Of a DNA stretch of 64,000 nt, positions 23,850 to 35,120 are shown piece by piece; positions within the stretch are counted from its first letter, which is position 1; every line of letters starts with the position of its first letter. Location: assembly GCA_037962975.1 (NCBI GenBank), contig CM075672.1:127272001-127336000 (forward strand), read 5' to 3'. This DNA is from Clitoria ternatea (lineage: Eukaryota > Streptophyta > Magnoliopsida > Fabales > Fabaceae). The notes beneath the pieces were generated by a model. It made no database searches. It was not told the DNA's origin and worked only from the letters and a program-made list of their open reading frames with translations. Position numbers and translations under genes: made by a program.

Positions 23850-25199
23850 ATGAAAAGAAGATCACAGAGACTCCTGCAAAAACCTAGACCAAATTTTGCA
23901 GGAGGAAGTGTGAGAAAAAAGCCAAAAGATAACGAAAAGGAGGTAACAACCATAAGTATATCGGATTCTCCTGAACCTGCACCCAGCCAAAGTCAAGCTG
24001 AAAGGAATACCTCTCTTTCGGTTCAGAGGAACGCATCCCCTGCAGTTGAGAGGAACGAATCGCCAGAAGCTGAAAGTTTTGATGGGCTCAGGTTTCAAGA
24101 TGCGAAGGCTGCCCAGGAATATGAAAAGAAATTCAAAACCAGGGGAGTCATCAGGGACAGAGCTTTGGTCTTTGATGGTGAGAAATGTGCCGATGCTGAG
24201 GTACAAGATGCAATAATGTAGAGGGGCTGGCAGTTTTTCAACGAAAATTTGGGCCATGGATACCAGGAACTCACCTGAGAGTTCTATGCCAATCTCAGAA
24301 CCCACTCAAGAGAAGACGACTTTCCATTTTCTTCCTTCCTGAGAGGAGTCACCATTCCTTTAACTGGTGACATCCTGAATAAGCTTCTGAAAGTACCAAT
24401 TCTGGAGGAGGAAGGATGCCAGTACACGTGGAAAGTTGATATTTTTCATCGGGCAGAAAATGCAAATTTGAGGAAAGATATATTAGAAGAATGTTGTCAA
24501 CCAGGCGCTGCTTATCTGACAAAGGCTGATGGTCGACCAAAGAGTGTCAAGAAAAATTCTCTGAACCATCTTCCACTGTTGTGGTGCTATTATATTCTCT
24601 CATCTTTACAACCTGTGATGCATGCAATAGAAATAACCATTAAAACGTTGGTATTGATGTTCTGCCTGATGAAGGGTTGGCATGTGAATCTCGGTGAGCT
24701 GATCTTAGAAGAAATGATGAAAAACCTGGACAAGAATCTTCAACTGCCATACTACTCGGTTATCACTTTGCTAGCTCAAAAGTATCAGGCTAAGGTCAAC
24801 TATGCTGAGTTGACGAAGGTCAAGCCTAAAAGAGTGATGGATAAGCAGTGGGTGATAAGCCATGTTGATAATTTTGTGCCCAAAGAGCCCAAGCATCCCA
24901 GGAAATCTGTAGGAGCCGGTTCTTCTTCTTCTGACATTTCTATGGTGTTGCAGGAATTGCAGGTCATGAAGAAGATGCAACTTGGAATCTATGATCGGGT
25001 CTTGAACCACGATCTCATGCTCAGGAAGATTGCCACCAGATTGAGGGTAGAGCACACAGCAGAAATGGGAGCCCCACCTGACAGAGATGCATGGTTGGCA
25101 TCCATTGGATTCACTATTCCCTCTGAGAACGTACGCCTAGCAGCTGACCTCCCATCATCTTTAGAGCAGGACAAAGAGAATGCGGATCAGGATGATTGA
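23850..25199 (+). pseudogene. env-position ORF of the Athila-like element (putative plant transposon protein domain, PF20167-like)
   Basis: The frame starts at ATG 23850 (MKRRSQRLLQKPRPNF) with a pyrimidine-AG acceptor-like site just upstream (tttcatttag, ending 23820), consistent with expression from a spliced RNA as proposed for Athila env-like genes. It is open to 25199 apart from stops at 24219 (TAG) and 24276 (TGA). After a basic, Ser/Glu-rich N-terminus, the part from about 24270 (EFYANLRTHS, SFLRGVTIPLTGDILNKLLK) resembles the 'putative plant transposon protein' domain. A hydrophobic stretch (LPLLWCYYILSSL, 24570-24610) is the only membrane-like segment; no clear signal peptide or fusion-peptide pattern is present. 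Calling it envelope is positional only. Confidence 0.65.
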
Positions 25200-26779
25200 T
25201 TTTGTTGCTCCGTATTTTGTTTATTGTGCTATTTTTTTTATGTAATGACTTGACATTATTCAAAGTGTTTTCCTGAACAATGAATTCTCTTTTATTTTAG
25301 TTGTAATGAAATTTTATTTCTTTGTTAAAATTGCTTGTTATTATTCTGTTTTTTCGAATGTATCGGTAAATTCATGCATCCCAATCTGACCACGTGTTTC
25401 CCATTCACTGCCACTCAGGTAAAAGGGGAAGTATTTTTCTGACTCCTTAATTGATATTCTGACTCATTAATTGATAAAATATATATATATTATGTTTAAT
25501 TTCAAATCCATCTTAATAATTTAAAGTTTGCTGATTCTTAAGCTTTAGTCAGATAAATTAACTGATCGGCTTTGTTTAATTCATGATCTTTGCCCATAAC
25601 TATTTTTCATCATTAATTAATTGTTTACTCAGCATGCTAGTTAGCAATCTGAATGTATGACCTTACATTAAGTTTGGGGACATGACTGGCTGATTAACTG
25701 TTATATTCGTAGCTTTTGAGCCTGTTTTATTCTTTTCTGAGTAAACTTGCATGCTAGTTAGTGAGACAGAATTTGCTTCAATGCTTGCTAATTGATTGTA
25801 TGCCAGCCAATCGGAAATGATGAAGGCCTTCTTTGTTAATTTAACCAGGGCCAAAAATTAGCCTTCCTAATATTTTAAATTATTCTTTGACCCAATAATT
25901 ATGTTTGAGCCTGAGACCCCTTTTATTCTGTTTATTCACCCAACATTACAAGCCTATATATCTAGAAAAAAACCGATTGGATTTACCCCTGGATGTTCCA
26001 CTGATGAATTGCTCAGTCTTATTTATTGCTAGGGACTAGCAAGTTCTAAGTTTGGGGGTGAAGAGTATGCCTAACAGCAATTAAGGACACACTCCAACCT
26101 TGGTTATAGATGAATAAATAGAGAAATGAAGGGAGAAATAGAAAAGTCGAGAAGAAAAATAAAAAAAATCAGCAAGGAAAAAGGTGCAAAGCACCACAAG
26201 AAAAAAATTTTTGATCGGAAAAAGAAAAGAAAAGTCCAAAGGACTGAAAGAAAAAGAAGGTGCAAAGCACCACAAGTTATTAAGTTAGCATTCACTCGAA
26301 AAATAATGGAGCTTGCTAAGTAGAGGAAATTAAGTTAAAATTGAGTCAAGGCATCAGTGGACACATCTTGTAACCCGTCTCTGACTCGGAAAACAATAAT
26401 TGAGCCTGTAGCCCAGCCCCATTATAAGCTTAAAAAGCCCTTACTGATCTGATTGTGTTGGCATATGGCATGACGTTTAGAACTGTTGCAAGCCTATGTT
26501 TATCTAACAAGTATGTAGGTGATGAGTGCATTCTATTTACCCAATACACCGAGAGAAGAGTGAAACACTGACCCAGTGAGGAAAGCATCAACAGCTTGTT
26601 CCCCAAAGGAGCTGTAAGATTATTATATTTTCAGAAATTGCGAGAAGAAAGCATGGTCGGTATTCAATAATTATAGCATGAACTAAGTTAAGGAAAGGTT
26701 GATTGTGTTGAATAACAGCTTGTTAGTTAATTAATTTGAATATTTGCTTGAGGACAAGCAAGTTTTAAGTTTGGGGATA
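25200..26779 (+). other. 3' untranslated part of the Athila-like element with three polypurine-like tracts
   Basis: No coding sequence is seen. The word AAGTTTGGGG occurs at about 25671, 26048 and 26768; only the last abuts the 3' LTR (26780) and should be the active polypurine tract. A purine-rich segment (26120-26280) carries two copies of aaggtgcaaagcaccacaag, each a short hairpin (GGTGC/GCACC). Confidence 0.65.
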
Positions 26780-28639
26780 TGATAAGTCTTGAAAAGACTT
26801 AATTATTCTGCCTTTTATTTGACTTAATTCATTGTTTAGTGATTAGTTTAGCCTTATTATTTAATTAATTGCTAATAATTTATAATTTATTTAATTATTT
26901 CAAAAGTGCTTAATTTATGTAAGAAACTAATTAAAAACATTAATTAGTTAAGAAATTGAGTTTTCATTAACCCAGCATACAAATACTGGACAATCAGTGA
27001 ACAAACGCTGGGCAAATTAGTTGTTTATTGGTGCAGGAAAAAGAGCGCTCAAGCTGAAAGGAAAAATTCGAGCGAGATTTGGAAAATCCGAGTGAGATTT
27101 CACAAATCCGACTGAAAAGAGTCCAAGAGCCCAAACTAACCGAAACTTCAAAGAGGCTGACTGAAAAGACTTCCCAAAAGGTTGATCGGAGGGAATTAAT
27201 AAAAGTCTGACTTAAAAGACTCCCAAGATACCGACTCCAAAATAGAACAGGGAACCGAATATTACATGAAGAACCCAAGCGTCAATTTCAGAATATTGAT
27301 TGAATAATCAATTCGCTCAAGCGAGAGTCAAATTCGCTTAAGCGAGAGTCAAATTCGCTCAAGCGAGGGTCAAAAATTCGCCCAAGCGAGAACCCAGTTC
27401 GCTCAAGCGTGAAGGATGTTATTTAAAACATTGATTGTTCCCTCCAGAAGACACTCGGTACCAGTGCTGTTTCCTGCTGCCTTCTTTCCTACTTCTGCAC
27501 CTTAGTAATTTAAGTAGTGAGCTGTTATTAGTTAGTGCTGCGCTGTGATTAGCTAATGATGAGCTGTAATTTGTTAAGAGCTGAGCTGTAATTAGTTAGT
27601 TATTCTGTAATTATGTAATTAGTTAGTTAGTTTAATTATTAACTTAGCTTTCCTAGTGATAAGTTAAGTTCGTTAGTTAGGTAGATGCTTATATATATGC
27701 TTGTACATATTCTGTAACATAACCAGAAAATAGAGTACATAGAATACAATTCATTTTTCCATTTTCCAACATCTCTCTAATTCCTTTCGCTCTCTAAACT
27801 CTCTCATCCATGTCTTTCCATATTCCTTCGATGGAACCGAAGTCGATGGAGTTCTAAATCCCTAAGGTTGGGATTGCGAAGGTTAGCAATGGAATCTTGA
27901 AGCTGTGAGCGAGGAAATCAACTTCTAGATCCTGAGGCGAACAAGCTGAGAAGTGGATCTGTTTTGCTGGATTGACAAATCCAGAACTGATGAAGAACTT
28001 CGCCAGTGAGGAATCATGGTTGAAGCTTAGGTAACTTCCAGCTTTCTAACTAGTTCAGGCCTAATCAATTTAGGTGAATAGTTAGAGTTCAACCTCCAAT
28101 TTCGCATTAGATTCTTAGGTTAATTGAGCACTTAAGGAATTAAGGTTCGATGCTTAAGGATTAGTGTTTTTCACCTAAGGAATTAGGAAATAACCATAAG
28201 CGGATTGTCCTCTGGATTATGAAGTTTGATTATACTGTAATTGCATGTTTCTTGATGAATTTGTGAACCGAAGCAATCCTGACCTATTTTCTATTGATCA
28301 CCTTTCATATTTCAGCTTAACACTGTTTCTGGAAATACAAAAACAACTAAAGAACATTAAAACAACAAAAACTGAATGAACTTTCTGAGCTTGTGTTGGT
28401 TCAGCTTGTACTAGTGATAAGTGCTTTATAATACAATAAATTAGGTCTAAATTGGTTAAGATTTTAGTCATTATTCACTGTATTTCCTTTATTTATTGCG
28501 ATTTTTGCTTTCTTTCCACTCTAGTCTACTTGGGTATGTTATTTTGCAGGAATTAAGGTAATAAAGGGTCAAAAACAAGAGAAAAACGACCATAAAATGA
28601 TAAAGAAACAAGAAGAATAAGCCCAAAGTGGAAAGAATT

Positions 28640-29600
28640 CTCTTTTTAAAGCTAAAATCCAACTCAGAAAGCAGAAATCCGACTCAGAGCACTGAAATCC
28701 GACTCAAAATGGCCAAATCCGAGTGAGATAACTCAGAAATGACCAAATCCGAGTTGAAAGACTCAGAGTAGAGCATTGCCGAGTGGAATACTTCACTGTT
28801 GGAGCCAAATCTGAGTGGAAAGTTCCCTGTCAAAGCCATTCCGAGTGATAAATGGCTGACTCGAGTGAAAGGATTGCTGATTGAAGTGAATCCGAGTGGG
28901 AATTTGCTGATTGAAGTAAATCCGAGTGAAGAATGCTGGCTGAAGCAGGTCTGACCAAAGAACAAGTGCTTCTCTGTGCAAAAAGCTGATTCTGAGTGAA
29001 TTGATTCCGAGCAGAAGGAATGCCATTGAATGAATAAATGCTGACTAAGGAGAATCCGAGTGGTTTCATTCGGAGATGGCATTGTCAAGCAGAACAAAGC
29101 ATTTCCGAGTAATGCCTTAAGCAAGCAAGGAAAATCCGACCAAGAGTGAATCATACTCGGTCAGATTCTCACAATTTCACACTAAGTCCGAGTGAGATCT
29201 CTGCAACGAAGAATACTGAGTGAGTTGGGTCAGAAACCTATGTTCCCGAGCTAAGAAAGATACGGACCCGGAAAGAAATTCAATCAGTCAGATTCCAACC
29301 CTTCAAGTGCAAGTTTCTGAGTAAAAGTGGAGGCCATTTCGAGTGAGACATTTCCGAGTGAATTCCAAAGCAAAATCCGAGCAAAGTTTTAACCGAGTGG
29401 TTCAGATTCAGAGACAGCCGAGTGAAAATGTTTGGGAACCGATTGAATAAATTCTGATCCTGAGTGAGTCTTCAATCAGTTCCGAATGAACTCCATGAAC
29501 CTGAGCTGAGTGAATGGTTTCAGTCGGATCCGAGTCCCTCTTCAGTCAATTCCGAGCAACACAAGCAAATCTGAGCAAGGTTTCTCCGAGTGAAACAATG
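28640..29600 (+). repeat. CCGAGTG repeat field in the Athila-type solo LTR
   Basis: About 30 spaced words of the form ATCCGAGTGAA or TCCGAGTGG with unrelated spacers, plus ctgactgaag-like fillers also found in the Ogre-like LTR. In element sense the word is CCGAGTG, switching to CACTCGG at 29745-29825. Confidence 0.75.
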
Positions 29601-29604
29601 AAAA

Positions 29605-29702
29605 AGAGAGCCTCTCGCTTGAGCGAACCTTTATCCGCTTGAGCGAGACGGTTTCCTTCAACAAACGCTTAAGCGAGAAACTCTCGCTCAAGCGAAACCG
29701 AC
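29605..29702. repeat. CGCTTGAGCG / CGCTTAAGCG cluster in the solo LTR
   Basis: Four copies in 95 bp: CGCTTGAGCG twice, CGCTTAAGCG, CGCTCAAGCG. The same word occurs in the LTR and interior of the surrounding Athila-like element. Confidence 0.8.
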
Positions 29703-29879
29703 CGGTTTTCTTAAATACCGACCCCTCATCTCAACACCGAGTGAATATTTCACTCGGTTTTATGTACGAACAGTACCATTTTCACTCGGTTTTTAGCACA
29801 AAAGGCACCCTTTCACTCGGATTTTGCAGAAAAGAGAAAACCGACCTACACTCCACAACACCAAACAACGGATCACTCT

Positions 29880-30180
29880 ACACCGTCCTCAAGCCACAAC
29901 ACCGTCCTATTCCCTATCCGTTGTCCCTTTCTTCTTCTAATCCATAACACACACCGTCCTCTCCTTTCCATCCACAACACCGCCCAGACTCCTCTCCATC
30001 CACAACACCGCCCAGACTCCTCTCCACACAACACCGCCCAGACTCCTCTCCAACCAACACCGCCCAACCGTCCTCACTTCTCAAGACCGTCTCATTCCCT
30101 CCGCTGTCCCTTTTCTCCTTTCCATCATCCACACCGCCTAGACTCCTCTCCTACCAACACCGGCTCCATCCACCACATCG
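29880..30180 (+). repeat. CAACACCGTCC words and a 28-bp minisatellite in the solo LTR
   Basis: Contains CAACACCGTCCT copies and, at 29966-30070, about four near-tandem units built on caacaccgcccagactcctc. Pyrimidine-rich spacers match those in the Ogre-like LTR at 4971-5540 read in element sense. Confidence 0.75.
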
Positions 30181-30465
30181 TCCAGCAACTCCAATGTCCC
30201 TCATACCACCATACCTGCCACATGTAAACCAACAACGCCCAGCAACCAATACCGAACAGCAAGCTTTCATTCGGTCTTGTGGAATTCCAGCACCTTTCCA
30301 CTCAAAATTTGACCAACTGAATAAATCCAAGCACCGAATTATTGGAAATATTAAAATATGCAAATTGGAAACAAGTTGGCACAGCTGGAATTCACATGCA
30401 CCGAAAGTTTCTCCCACTTGCAAATTTTAACGCGTTTCCTTAGCTGGATTCATTCATCCATTCGC

Positions 30466-30475
30466 CTATAAAAGG
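30466..30475 (+). promoter_or_regulatory. TATA box in the solo LTR
   Basis: CTATAAAAGG in element orientation, followed by a purine-rich stretch and a T/C-rich leader; a start site would be expected near 30500. Confidence 0.6.
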
Positions 30476-31723
30476 GAGAGCAACCAGGAGCAAAGGAGGA
30501 CAACTTCTTCCCATCGAATTCCATCAGCTTAATTCTATTTTCTTTTCTTCGTTACTTTCTTTCTTTTTCTCTTTAGTTTTCTTCTCTTCATTTTTCTTTC
30601 TCTGTTCGTTTTCTTCTCTTTCTTTTTATTTTCTTTTCTTTCTTTTATTTTGTAAGAGTGTGAGGGCTGTAAAAGTGAGAATTTAAATTTGTAATTGGTG
30701 GAGAAATTATTGCAACAAGAAATTACAGTGGTAAATTATTCTGAGCTTTTGGAGAAACCCGTAAGTCTTTATTTTTACCATGTCTTGTATGTTTTATTTT
30801 TCCATTATTTATATGAATTTGAATTATTTCATGAGTAGCTAAATTAATTATCTTGGGATAAAGGGGGTATGATAATATTTTATTTTAATGTTATTTTGAT
30901 TTGGAATTAAATAAATTTCTGTTTTCCATTTAGTTCAATTATGCTCAATGCTTTTAGTAATTCCTAACAAGAACCTAAATGATAAAACTGTATACTTACG
31001 GGTATATTAGTAAGTTTAGGTAATAAATAGAATCGAGAGATTTATTTTTACCAGAAAGCTTTGAACTAAACCTAAGACTTTTGAAATGCTTTTTGTGACC
31101 TCGGTAAAACCGTGAAAGTAATCAAAATTCTTTTGAGGAAATAAAAGGGATTTTCATAAAACGATAATGGGCCTTTCTGAGGATTAAGCAGCACTTTCCA
31201 TAGGTTAGGTACATTAATAGGATTCCGAGAGGAACATATTAATTAGCTTTTGGAAAATTCACCTTGGAAAACTTAATTCGATTCTTATTTATGAAAAGTT
31301 AAAATTCATTAACATAAAATAGAGTCTTAATCCCCCGAAATCCCAAGATATTCTCCACTCTGAATTTTAAGTGTCAAGTAAATTTTATTTTTATATTTAT
31401 TCGTATTCTGTGCAATTTTAATTTGTACTTTATTTTATAAAAATCTTAAAAATCAATTGTGTGGATAATTAAATTTCAATATGCTGGTACTTTGAACACA
31501 GTCCCTGTGGAGAACGATAATCTTTTATATTACGCGACATAACCCGTGCGCTTGCGGGCCCTGTCAACTAGTCTGAGATTGAGGTACTTACCACAATCCC
31601 TGTGGGACGATCAAATATAATACAATTTTAATGACTGGTGCGCTTACCAAAGCGTAAATCTTCTGAGAATTACATATCAAAATAATGACTTAGAGATTTA
31701 GCATCACATACCTACAAAACATG

Positions 31724-33384
31724 TCAAGTTAGAGAACTTGGTACCCATTTTATGTTGGGTCCTTGTAGGTTAGTTTGAGGTAATGTTCCTTTAGGAACCC
31801 ATACTTTTCTCACAACCTTTGGCCCTAGTTTTCTAACATTACAATTAGATGCACTATGTCCTTTAAAACCATAATAATTGCATTTCATGAAAGGTGATGC
31901 AGTTTTACTAGGTGGTATAAAGAAGTTTTTATAAATCTTTTGTTTCCTATAGGCATTAAAACCTAGTCCCGTTTTATCAAATATGCACCGTTGTTTTCCA
32001 AGCAAAACATTTAAGTTGTCTCTACCATTTGTAAATTTTTCTAAGGTTTTACTTAAGTCTAAAACCTTAGTTTCTAGAATGTCACATTTCTTAACAAATT
32101 CACAAGGTTTGGTTTTAGAGCATGCTTGAACATTTGCTACTTCCTTTTTCAAAATCTCATTTTCTTTTACCTGTTCGATAAGATGTGTTTTAAGAGTTTC
32201 TATGGTTTTTCTAGATAATTTATACTTACTAGAAAGTTTAACAAATTTATCATACAATTCATCAAACGCATCAAGCAATTCATCTTTATCTAAATCATGG
32301 AGATTTACCTCATCATCTTCGTCTTGATGGTTGGCCATGAGACACAGGTTTGCTTCTTCATTCTCGGATTCATCTGAGCTGCTCACCTCGTTGTCATCCC
32401 ATGCTATGTATGCTCCCCTTTTTCCTTTCTGATCCTTGTTTTTCTTTTTGAGATTTGGACAGTCCGCCTTGAAATGTCCTTCCTTTCCACATTCAAAACA
32501 AGTTGGTAAGGAATTATTATCTTTGGGAACGAATTTCTTACCTTTAGAAGTAAAGCCCTTTTGGAATCTTTTGTTTCTCATGAGCCTTCCAAACCGCCTC
32601 ACAAATAGGCCTAACTTATCATCATCATCTTCTTGATCACTTTTAGATTTGTCTTCTTCAATAGAGGTGGCCTTAAGAGCTAGCCCCTTCTTCTTGGAAG
32701 ACTTTTCTTCCTCCTCCGCCATTTTCAAGTCTTTTAATTCTTGTTCTTGCTCTTGAAGCTTACCGAATAATGTGGCAAGAGACATATCATTTATGTTTAG
32801 TGATTGTTTGATAGCGATGATAAGAGGTTGTCATTCCCTGGTAAGACTTTTTAGAACTTTATGGATAAGCTCCTTGTTAGTGTAAGATTTTCCAAGAGTG
32901 ATAAGATGATTAATAATCAAGGTAAACCTTTTTTGAAGTTCTAAGATGGTTTCACCAGAATTCATTCTAAAACTTTCATATTGGCTAGTTAAAGTACTAA
33001 TTTTAGAATCCTTAACATCTCTAGTTCCTTCATGAGTAATTTGTAAAGTATCCCATATTTCTTTGGCAGATTTACATGTTACTACTCTAAAAAATTCATC
33101 AGGACCCAATGCAAGAGTAATGAGATTTTTAGCCTTATAATTATACTGTACTTTCTTTTCTAATCACTCATCCAATCATCCATGGGTATTTCAACATGTT
33201 TACCATCAACAGTATGCATGGGTATAAAAGGACCATTTTCAATGGCATTCCAAACTCTTAAGTCAATTGATTGAACAAACATTTTCATTCTTTCTTTCCA
33301 AAAAGCATAACCTTCCCCATTAAAAGTAGGAGGTCGATTTGTAGCATCACCCTTAGGAAAAAGGTTTAAAGAATTTGAGGCCAT
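31724..33384 (-). pseudogene. copia gag (one frameshift, one stop)
   Basis: Starts MASNSLNLFPKGDATNRPPT (33384), then NGEGYAFWKERMKMFVQSID, the usual N-terminus of plant copia gag. A frameshift near 33150 moves it into GPDEFFRVVTCKSAKEIWDT (33109 on), the UBN2-like region. A TGA at 32831 replaces a Trp codon; the rest runs open to 31724 through an acidic, Lys-rich part, a CX2CX4HX4C zinc knuckle CFECGKEGHFKADC (about 32490) and a coiled-coil-like region (about 32290-32020). A second knuckle-like CNYYGFKGHSASNC (about 31880) has a Tyr where the second Cys belongs. It lies just left of the primer binding site and LTR, in element orientation. The Athila insertion falls after its stop, before the protease. 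Confidence 0.9.
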
Positions 33385-33425
33385 TGTTCTCTTGAAGCTG
33401 TTAAGCTTGATCTACCTAGAGTCAA

Positions 33426-33437
33426 GCTCTGATACCA
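33426..33437 (-). other. Primer binding site of the copia element (tRNA-iMet)
   Basis: The minus strand reads TGGTATCAGAGC, two bases after the LTR end at 33440. It is complementary to initiator tRNA-Met, as usual for plant copia. Confidence 0.9.
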
Positions 33438-33439
33438 CT

Positions 33440-35120
33440 TGTTAACCAAGTGGCCTCAATTACTCAAGAGGGGGGTGAATTGAGTATTAAAAATTTTACT
33501 TGGAATGCTTTTGATATGATTCTTTAATTATTATGCTTATTGAAGATGATAAAATTAATCGCAAGTAATAACAATTTAATTTAAGTAATATACGATTTAT
33601 ATTAAGCTAAGAAAATATGCACTTAATTTAATCAAGCAATTTAATTAGGAATAATAAAGAAGTTTAAATAACAAAGTTATTAAATGTAACAAATTAAGCA
33701 AGCAATTTAAGTGCACAAATTTAAAGAGATTAGGGAAGAGAAAATTTTGCAAACTGATATATACGAGTTCCACCACACGGTGTATGTCTCGCCTCTAAGC
33801 AACCCACTTAGAGGATTTCCACTATTTGATATTAGAGATACAACTTTGACCAATCGCGGCTTCCTAGTGTCCCACACTCAAGAACCCAATTCTCACAAGT
33901 ACAAGGGCACCCCACCCAATCTCTCAATCTCACAATTACAAGGTTGAAACCCAACCCAAACCTCTAGAATTTTTGGTGTTTAGGTGTACAAAGATAACTC
34001 TCCAAAAGAGTGGATATACAAATTAAAGCACTTAAGAATATTTTCCTTTCTAAGAAAGAATATTCAAATTTAGCATACAAAAATTATTTTTCCTCTCTTA
34101 GAAAATAATATGCAAATTTTAACACTCAAAATAATTTTTCTTTCTCAAGAAATGATATTCAAGTTTAGCTCTTAAAAATTAATTTTGCTCACAAGATTCA
34201 CTCTCAAAATAATTTTCCAAATATTAAAGAAGAGATCAATTGAGAAGCAGAGAGCAATGAGAAAAACAAAGACAGTAAGAAGGAAAGCAAGGGAATTTCG
34301 TTGCTTGCTTGGTGTCTTTCTGCCTCTTCACTTCTTCTTCTTTTATAGGCGCTTCAAGGCACTTGCTGCCAAAAACAAATTTCCACCGATGCCTTAATTA
34401 ATGCATTGGAAGACTTAATTTACCAGCGATCCATGTTTCCTGACTTGAGAATTGCAATTGTCTGCCTTAATAAATACAACGCCGTTTCAATTAGAGAGTC
34501 TCGAGAAAGGATTTAGCGGAGTTGAGTTTCTGAAAACGCGTATTGATAATTTCCATGATTCAGCGCATGATTCCAGCTATGAATAGATTCCTCCAGGCTA
34601 TTTTCCATCAAAAACAGCGTATGAATCGATTCCTGGCAAGAGGAATCGATTCCCAATAGCATGAATCGATTCCTACAGGCATTGAATTGATTCCTTGAGG
34701 TATTAATATGTATGAATCGATTCCTTAAGGGGGAATCGATTCCCAGCCCCTTGAATCTATTCCTTGAGTCTTGAATCGATTCCTCTTTGCAAAAATCAAC
34801 ATGAATCGATTCCTGGTAGTTCTTGAATCGATTCCTGGCTTTCCTAGACCTGTTCCCTTAAATTTTTGATGCATTTTGATACGTTTAGCTCATGGTTCTT
34901 GATTCTTTGGCACATGAATAATTATTTCTCTTTGTTTTACACTTCTAAGAGTGCCTTGAATCATTTCTTTGTACTTCACAATTTTTATGCATTTACTTTC
35001 TTGATCCGTATAAACTTGATCTTTATGAATTTTTGATTAATTACTTATACAAAATCCTTTGTATTTTGATCCTTCAATTCTTTGTCATTCATCCAAAACC
35101 TGTTTCAACATACAAACACA
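33440..35120 (-). repeat. 5' LTR of the copia element
   Basis: On the minus strand it starts TGTGTTTGTATG (35120) and ends ...GGTTAACA (33440). It has the GAATCGATTC cluster at 34580-34838 and TATA box CTATAAAAG at 34340-34348. The outer edge is fixed by the GAAAA target duplication at 35121-35125. Confidence 0.88.
34580..34838. repeat. GAATCGATTC palindrome cluster in the copia 5' LTR
   Basis: Same array as at 12369-12620, with one copy more complete (TTGAATCGATTCCTC near 34774) than in the 3' LTR, where eight or so bases are missing. Confidence 0.85.

Larger units (their letters stand above)
28415..31566 (+). mobile_element. Solo LTR of a second Athila-type family (3,152 bp)
   Basis: Starts TGATAAGTGC and ends GCGGGCCCTGTCA, flanked by the target duplication ACTAG (28410-28414 and 31567-31571). 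There is no primer binding site, polypurine tract or coding sequence, so it is a solo LTR left by recombination between two LTRs. The ends resemble Athila LTRs. Content in order: a CCGAGTG field (28640-29600), a CGCTTGAGCG cluster (29610-29700), TTCACTCGG copies (29745-29825), a CAACACCGTCC/minisatellite zone (29880-30180), TATA box (30466-30475), a long T/C-rich leader (30520-30650) and an AT-rich tail. Confidence 0.88.
14721..31706 (+). mobile_element. Athila-like Ty3/gypsy retrotransposon with env-position ORF
   Basis: TGATAAGTC...GCATCA LTRs at 14721-16454 and 26780-31706 flank a tRNA-Asp-type primer binding site, gag, protease-RT-RNase H-integrase, and an extra ORF at the env position, the classic Athila plan. 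The target duplication CATAC lies at 14716-14720 and 31707-31711 and matches the copia sequence on both sides. A 3,152-bp solo LTR at 28415-31566 sits inside the 3' LTR. Without it the element is about 13.8 kb. Gag is frameshifted, pol has three stops and a replaced integrase catalytic residue, and the env-position ORF has two stops. Confidence 0.92.
26780..31706 (+). repeat. 3' LTR of the Athila-like element, split by a solo LTR
   Basis: 26780-28414 and 31572-31706 match the 5' LTR. The net length is about 1,770 bp against 1,734; the excess is one CGCTCAAGCG unit and about 15 bases (ggttcagcttgtact) before the insertion point. Confidence 0.88.
11293..35120 (-). mobile_element. Ty1/copia retrotransposon, broken and interrupted by an Athila-like element
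   Basis: A minus-strand element with LTRs at 33440-35120 (5') and 11293-12892 (3'), primer binding site at 33426-33437, gag at 33384-31724 and protease-integrase-RT at 14715-12897. A target duplication GAAAA sits at 11288-11292 and 35121-35125. The Athila-like element 14721-31706 splits it in front of the protease. After subtracting that, about 6.8 kb remains. The 3' half of RT, all of RNase H, the polypurine tract and the first ten or so bases of the 3' LTR are deleted at 12892/12897. Long LTR and gag wording suggest the SIRE/Maximus group; this is inference. Confidence 0.9.
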
